From JAZQNF01 sp045641505 (GTDB lineage: Bacteria; Bacillota; Clostridia; Lachnospirales; Bianqueaceae), in contig JAZUHB010000092.1 of assembly GCA_045641505.1 (NCBI GenBank), forward strand, positions 1 through 35,385: DNA of 35,385 bases. The letters run 5' to 3'. Positions 32,401 to 35,385 of this stretch are shown here, in pieces. The position numbers and the translations under genes are program-made. Positions within the stretch are counted from its first letter, which is position 1; the number at the start of each line of letters is the position of its first letter. Under the pieces are notes generated by a model. It was not told the origin of the DNA and made no database searches. It saw nothing but the letters and a program-made list of their open reading frames with translations.

Positions 32401-32783
32401 TTTTCGCCATAGCAGTAGGCGACGAAGTCCAGGAAGATATACAGGTTTTCAAGGCATAGTTCCGCCTGCTCTTCCGTGATCTTCTTTCCGCCATGCGCCG
32501 CATTGTTGCCGACCTTGCGGATAAAATCCATACGCCGCCAAATATCCGTGCCGATGATATCGCGGAAGTCCTCATCATTCATCAAGCTGATGAGGGTGTC
32601 CTGATAAGGCATGACAAGAGAGTTGTCCACGGAATACATCCATTTGACAGCAAACTCCATTGCCCTGCGGCAGTTCAGCACACTGGCGTCCGCGTCGATG
32701 TGCAGAATGTTTTCGGCAGCGATCGCCACATCCGCAAATGACGCGAAGCGAGGGTCGGATTTAAGGAAATCGAAATTGGTCAT
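29490..32783 (-). CDS. hsdR: Type I restriction enzyme subunit R
   Basis: 1097 residues, full length. An N-terminal DUF4145 domain (1-125, IRKVGNNAAHGG at 88-99) precedes a coiled-coil linker (155-178). The nuclease domain shows D233, E248-A-K250 and a QxxxY motif at Q262-Y266. The SF2 translocase has Walker A ATGSGKT (361-367), VICDEAHRS, LTATP and the arginine-finger motif QMIGRGTRLC. The C-terminal EcoEI-like region should bind HsdM. It cuts unmodified DNA after ATP-driven translocation. Its composition is less AT-rich than the two small genes around it, so the locus is a mosaic. Confidence 0.97.
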   Translation of the reverse strand: MTNFDFLKSDPRFASFADVAIAAENILHIDADASVLNCRRAMEFAVKWMYSVDNSLVMPYQDTLISLMNDEDFRDIIGTDIWRRMDFIRKVGNNAAHGGKKITEEQAELCLENLYIFLDFVAYCYGENYFGGSFDRSLLSQHQELVAAVSSEAEIDLKQLIEENAALKAELTARRAEQQQTYVPKPLDLSEYKTRKIYIDTMLVDAGWHEGKDWMNEVELPGMPNRSEVGYADYVLYGDDGKPLAIIEAKRTCVDVAKGRQQAKLYADILEQKYHRRPVIFLTNGFETRITDNLYPERRCATIYSKRDLEKLFNLQTLRASLKNITINKNIAGRYYQEAAIKAVCDAFDRKNRRKALLVMATGSGKTRTVIELCDVLLQHGWVKNILFLADRNSLVTQAKRCFVNLLPDLSVTNLCEEKDNYSAHCVFSTYQTMMNVIDAVRDDEGKLFTSGHFDLVICDEAHRSIYNKYQDIFNYFDAPLVGLTATPKDEIDKNTYEIFELENGVPTYGYELAQAVQDGYLVDFVSVETVLKFIQQGIVYEDLSDEDRKAYEDTFEDENGELPESISSSALNEWIFNEDTIRQVLHTLMTEGLTIDYGNKIGKTIIFAKNHTHAEKILEVFNKEYPHLPGFAKVIDNYMTYAQSAIDEFSDPNKLPQIAISVDMLDTGIDVPEVLNLVFFKKVMSKAKFWQMIGRGTRLCPGLIDGKEKEKFYIFDFCGNFEFFRMNKGKATANMIALQGAIFHLKAQIAYKLQDLAYQTTDLIAFRKSLVDEMVSKVRELNKENFAVRQHIKYVDLYSNPANYTSLTYEDTLLMGQELAPLILPEEDDAKALRFDALLYGIELAYLVGKKYSRARSDLYKKVSGIASVANIPEIMAQADLINKILHTDYVDNADINDFEYIRENLRDLIKYIPITKVRYDTNFDDEILSMDWNESELDNDDLKNYKAKAEFYVRQHLDNEVIAKLKSNIPLTAEDVKVLEGILWSEIGTKQDYEAEYGQKPLGEFVREIVGLDMTAAKEAFAEYLNDVSLDSRQIYFVNQIVEYIVHNGLMKDLSVLQESPFTDQGSIVEIFTDLSVWMGIRKAIDRVNANAVAA

Positions 32784-32850
32784 ATCACCACTCCCAAATC
32801 TTGAATGCGCAAATATACTAGGTCAATGAAAGCGTAATTAATCGCTGATT

Positions 32851-33879
32851 CTATTCAACTCTTTCGCAAAAACGTTTAATTTCAGGGACATTAACTATCA
32901 AGTAGTCCCCTTCAATAGGCTTTTGAAGCTTCCATACAAATCTATATTCGTTTTCACTTGTGAAGCGAGTAGGTTTATTCATGATAATATCATTCTCCGC
33001 TTGTAACCGCATTGTCTCAGCAAGTTCCAGCAAACAATCCATTAAATTAACATTTGTAATTTTTCCGTGCAGTATCAATTGGATGCGTGTTGCCAAAGAA
33101 TCAGTATGAATTGAAATTCGCTTATCATTATATACACAAGCTCCGGAAATTGCTTCCGTAATAAGGCAATCTGTTCGAGAAGACAATGCCTCTGAGACTG
33201 CAGAAAAGAAACCATCGACATCATTAATCTTAATTATTCCCTTTTTATCTCCTTTAATGGGTTGAAGAGAAGTGCACAAAAGAAGGATGTCGTCTTCCAT
33301 CTGTGCTCTAAACTCCATACGTCTATTACTTTCTTCGTATAATTCGACTATATTGCTCAGTTCTAAATTATCTCGTCTGTTATCATTCTCGAGTTTTCTG
33401 CAACGATTAAAAGTTGAAACAAGCAATTCACCCTTTTCAAAGAAATCGTCTATGTGTGCCACTCCTATTTCTCTATACAAAACTGGAGGTAGCTCATTGT
33501 TCTTATATGTAGTTCTATACCAGTGCCGGATGATAGGATGTGCCGAGCGGTCATTCACAAAATTCGCAAGCCAAGCCGGACCTAACAAAGCATACGTTTT
33601 TCTTGGACCTACATAACCGTAAGCTGTTTCCATCAAAACATTTGCTAGTATTGGAGAAGGTATTCCTGTCGATATAATCCATTCATCAATCTCTTGCTTA
33701 GAACTAAAACCGTGAATAGCTATTGGCATTTCTCTTGGTTTTGTTTTTACTGGAAAGCCCTCAGGTATGGGGGTATATTTACTGTTTTCAAAAGGTGTCC
33801 AATCAATAGGATCTTCAAGGCATAATTTACTTGTCCCGTTCCGTCCTATTTCTGATAAGATTGGAAAACTACATATCAT
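32851..33879 (-). CDS. Uncharacterised protein with ENEYRF motif, between hsdR and hsdS
   Basis: 342 residues. No named domain is certain. The N-terminal half (1-145) is unknown. From about 148, FFEKGELLVSTFNRCRKLEN and RRDNLE resemble the opening of DUF2971-like defence proteins. The C terminus has FTSENEYRFVWKL (306-318), the same closing motif as the DUF2971 gene at the other side of hsdR. It is AT-rich, with codon use unlike the chromosome to the left. It separates hsdR from hsdS by gaps of 67 and 52 bases, in one apparent transcript. An added defence or toxin-like role is inference. Confidence 0.72.
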   Translation of the reverse strand: MICSFPILSEIGRNGTSKLCLEDPIDWTPFENSKYTPIPEGFPVKTKPREMPIAIHGFSSKQEIDEWIISTGIPSPILANVLMETAYGYVGPRKTYALLGPAWLANFVNDRSAHPIIRHWYRTTYKNNELPPVLYREIGVAHIDDFFEKGELLVSTFNRCRKLENDNRRDNLELSNIVELYEESNRRMEFRAQMEDDILLLCTSLQPIKGDKKGIIKINDVDGFFSAVSEALSSRTDCLITEAISGACVYNDKRISIHTDSLATRIQLILHGKITNVNLMDCLLELAETMRLQAENDIIMNKPTRFTSENEYRFVWKLQKPIEGDYLIVNVPEIKRFCERVE

Positions 33880-33931
33880 TTGTATTTTTCTCCTTGAGAA
33901 TTATTTCCAGTATAGCAACGGAACAGATAAA

Positions 33932-35116
33932 TCAGCCGAAGTATTGCTGCATCAGGCTGTCAAAGAGCAGCTGCGCTTCGTCGAGAGCTTTCTGCACGAC
34001 AACTTTTGATTTGTCGACTTGTTCTGCGAATTCTGCAAATGCGTCTTGTTGCTCCTTTGGGGGCATAATAATCGGGAAGTCTTCCACCTGATCAAGGTTA
34101 ATCTGACGTTTGTCAATACCACCCACGCACACTTTTCGAATATACTTTCTGTAAGCTTCACCCGTGAGTATGGTCACTACATATTTAGGGTTGACTTCTT
34201 CACCGAGACGAACAAGATAGACGTGTCCGTTAATGTTTGCACTATTATCAGGCCCAGAATAAAGTGCTGCACGCCCGAGGCTACTATTCTCGGTATTAAT
34301 TCTGCCTGTTTTGGTAATCAAAATATCATTATGGTGCACAGAACTTTTTTTCATGCTTGCATGAGTTGCCTCATCTATAAACGCCACATCAGACAAATCG
34401 ATGCAATTGCGCCATACATTCTGACTTCGTAAGAAGATTATTCCCTCATCGACGTAGTTTTCACTGCCGCCCTTAGGAGTGTTTCCGTTTGTGATTAGCG
34501 TAGAGATATCCTTCAAACGCTTTACTGACCATTTCATCGGGTTCTCGATTGGCTCACCAAACATCTCGACAAATCGGGCTTTGGCGAGTTCATCAAGCAT
34601 TTGGAGTTCCTGCTTACGAAGCTGGATGATCGATGAAACTCTCTCAAGATTCTCAACAACCTGCAATTGTTGATCAATTTCAGGCACATTGATTTCTATT
34701 GCTGCGACGATCTGCTTGGAGATTTCTTTGAATGTTGCTCCACGCCCCAATGAATTAAGGAAAGCCGTATTTCTTTTAAGAAACCAATACAGATATCGAT
34801 TATTAATCTTTTCTGAGCAAATCAAGTTTTTGAATCCTTGATTGCAATACATCTCGCATCCAGCAATTGCAACTTTTCCAATAGGTGCTCTTGAAGATAG
34901 GATTACAGTTCCTTCAGGAAACGAGGTAAGCCCTGTTTTCTTCACACCCAATTCGGTCAGCTTGCGAACACTATCCGTGATAATATATGAATCCTCATTA
35001 ATCTCTGCCGGAGTGATCCATTTCACCTCTCCATCCCAGTACTCTACAATGCTAGTCTTTGGAGTGCTGCCGGATACAATCTCGCAAATTTCTCCTAGTT
35101 TATATTTTGCCATCAT
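33932..35116 (-). CDS. hsdS: Type I restriction enzyme specificity subunit
   Basis: 394 residues, the usual HsdS size with two target-recognition domains: TRD1 about 5-150 (YKLGEICEIVSGSTPKTS) and TRD2 about 195-340 (SVKRLKDISTLITNGNTPKGG). Each is followed by a conserved helix: EIDQQLQVVENLERVSSIIQ (about 150-185) and PPKEQQDAFAEFAEQVDKSK (about 350-370), and each helix leads into a short LDELAKARF- or DEAQLLFDSL-type segment. It reads the two halves of a split DNA site and guides HsdM and HsdR. Start at one of two adjacent ATGs (35116 or 35113), after TAGGGATG. Confidence 0.95.
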   Translation of the reverse strand: MMAKYKLGEICEIVSGSTPKTSIVEYWDGEVKWITPAEINEDSYIITDSVRKLTELGVKKTGLTSFPEGTVILSSRAPIGKVAIAGCEMYCNQGFKNLICSEKINNRYLYWFLKRNTAFLNSLGRGATFKEISKQIVAAIEINVPEIDQQLQVVENLERVSSIIQLRKQELQMLDELAKARFVEMFGEPIENPMKWSVKRLKDISTLITNGNTPKGGSENYVDEGIIFLRSQNVWRNCIDLSDVAFIDEATHASMKKSSVHHNDILITKTGRINTENSSLGRAALYSGPDNSANINGHVYLVRLGEEVNPKYVVTILTGEAYRKYIRKVCVGGIDKRQINLDQVEDFPIIMPPKEQQDAFAEFAEQVDKSKVVVQKALDEAQLLFDSLMQQYFG

Positions 35117-35169
35117 TCATCCCTACCAATCCAAAATAGTATTTGCTATTTGTTAAAAACTAACCTTCT

Positions 35170-35385
35170 CTACAAGCAAATATCTATCCCTGTTGCAATA
35201 CTTAATAATTCTTGAACAGACTTATATAGCTTATCTGCAATTTCACTATCGATAGTTTTTCCTTCATGAACCAATTTATTTCTTGCTTGTCTAATTTGAA
35301 ACAAATCTGTGTATACTTCAGGGTTTAATACTTTATGTTGAAACAAGAACTCTTGTTTCACAGAAGTGGTATATGATCGAGTATC
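35170..35385 (-). CDS. C-terminal end of a HEPN-like protein (cut by window edge)
   Basis: The frame is open to the window edge, giving 71 visible codons before the stop; the true start lies outside. The visible part contains LFQIRQARNKLVHEGKTID. RNKLVH fits the RxxxxH motif of HEPN domains, which occur in RNases of toxin and defence systems and in helper proteins. The position, 53 bases before hsdS and on its strand, suggests membership of the restriction operon. AT-rich like its neighbours. The HEPN call rests on a short motif; other helical families carry R-N-x-x-x-H too. Confidence 0.6.
   Translation of the reverse strand, partial: DTRSYTTSVKQEFLFQHKVLNPEVYTDLFQIRQARNKLVHEGKTIDSEIADKLYKSVQELLSIATGIDICL

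Overview
The window looks like the chromosome of a GC-rich anaerobic member of the Clostridia (Oscillospirales or Christensenellales type). This is inferred from Firmicutes-type genes (mecA, a GdpP-like c-di-AMP phosphodiesterase, ThiT of an ECF transporter, a DUF1858 protein, an 8-Cys ferredoxin), strong AGGAGG-type ribosome binding sites and near-consensus sigma-A promoters with 17-bp spacers. Taxonomy is not firmer than that. No tRNA, rRNA or classical transposase gene was seen. Most long overlapping open frames are artefacts of high GC content.

Layout. 1-377: GC-rich short tandem repeats around a ~217-bp MITE-like element. 397-3881 (+): promoter and a three-gene operon (GPH sugar symporter, esterase, CehA/McbA-type PHP hydrolase). 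3954-5603 (-): DUF1858 protein, MecA and a hypothetical protein. 5675-5982 (+): ferredoxin with its own promoter and terminator. 6057-12168 (-): maltodextrin-type operon running MalE, MalF, MalG, lipoprotein GH13 amylase, then a small lipoprotein with a glycan-binding-like FNGW motif; no MalK ATPase is present. 12327-14293 (-): a sodium:solute symporter gene behind a promoter, a 17-residue leader peptide with FF and YYY, and an intrinsic terminator, i.e. a ribosome-mediated attenuator. 14302-15030: tandem repeats and a second copy of the MITE-like element. 15048-20335 (-): hypothetical gene, CYTH protein, GdpP, rplI and dnaB, led by a promoter whose -10 box lies inside a perfect 20-bp palindrome. 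20640-21739: intergenic hairpin repeats followed by a possible PD-(D/E)XK nuclease gene. 21749-23292 (-): a hypothetical gene and a HisJ-type PHP phosphatase. 23462-25519 (+): TPP riboswitch, thiT, pepT. 25602-25975: a six-unit tandem array of CCACG...CGTGG hairpins, 63-bp period. 26067-28206 (-): M23 peptidase, and a separate MarR regulator. 28343-35385 (-): visibly AT-richer defence region with DUF2971 protein, HsdR, a second protein with the same ENEYRF motif, HsdS and the end of a HEPN-like gene that runs out of the window.

How it works together. The mal operon would capture and trim external alpha-glucans at the cell surface and import maltodextrins. The GPH operon probably imports and de-acylates another small carbohydrate. 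The thiamine module is switched by TPP. The type I restriction system lacks HsdM in view; it should lie beyond the right edge.

The strongest candidates for something new are the tyrosine-rich leader-peptide attenuator on an SSS transporter, the MITE-like element whose two ends change together between copies, the 63-bp hairpin array, and the paired ENEYRF proteins interleaved with a type I restriction locus.
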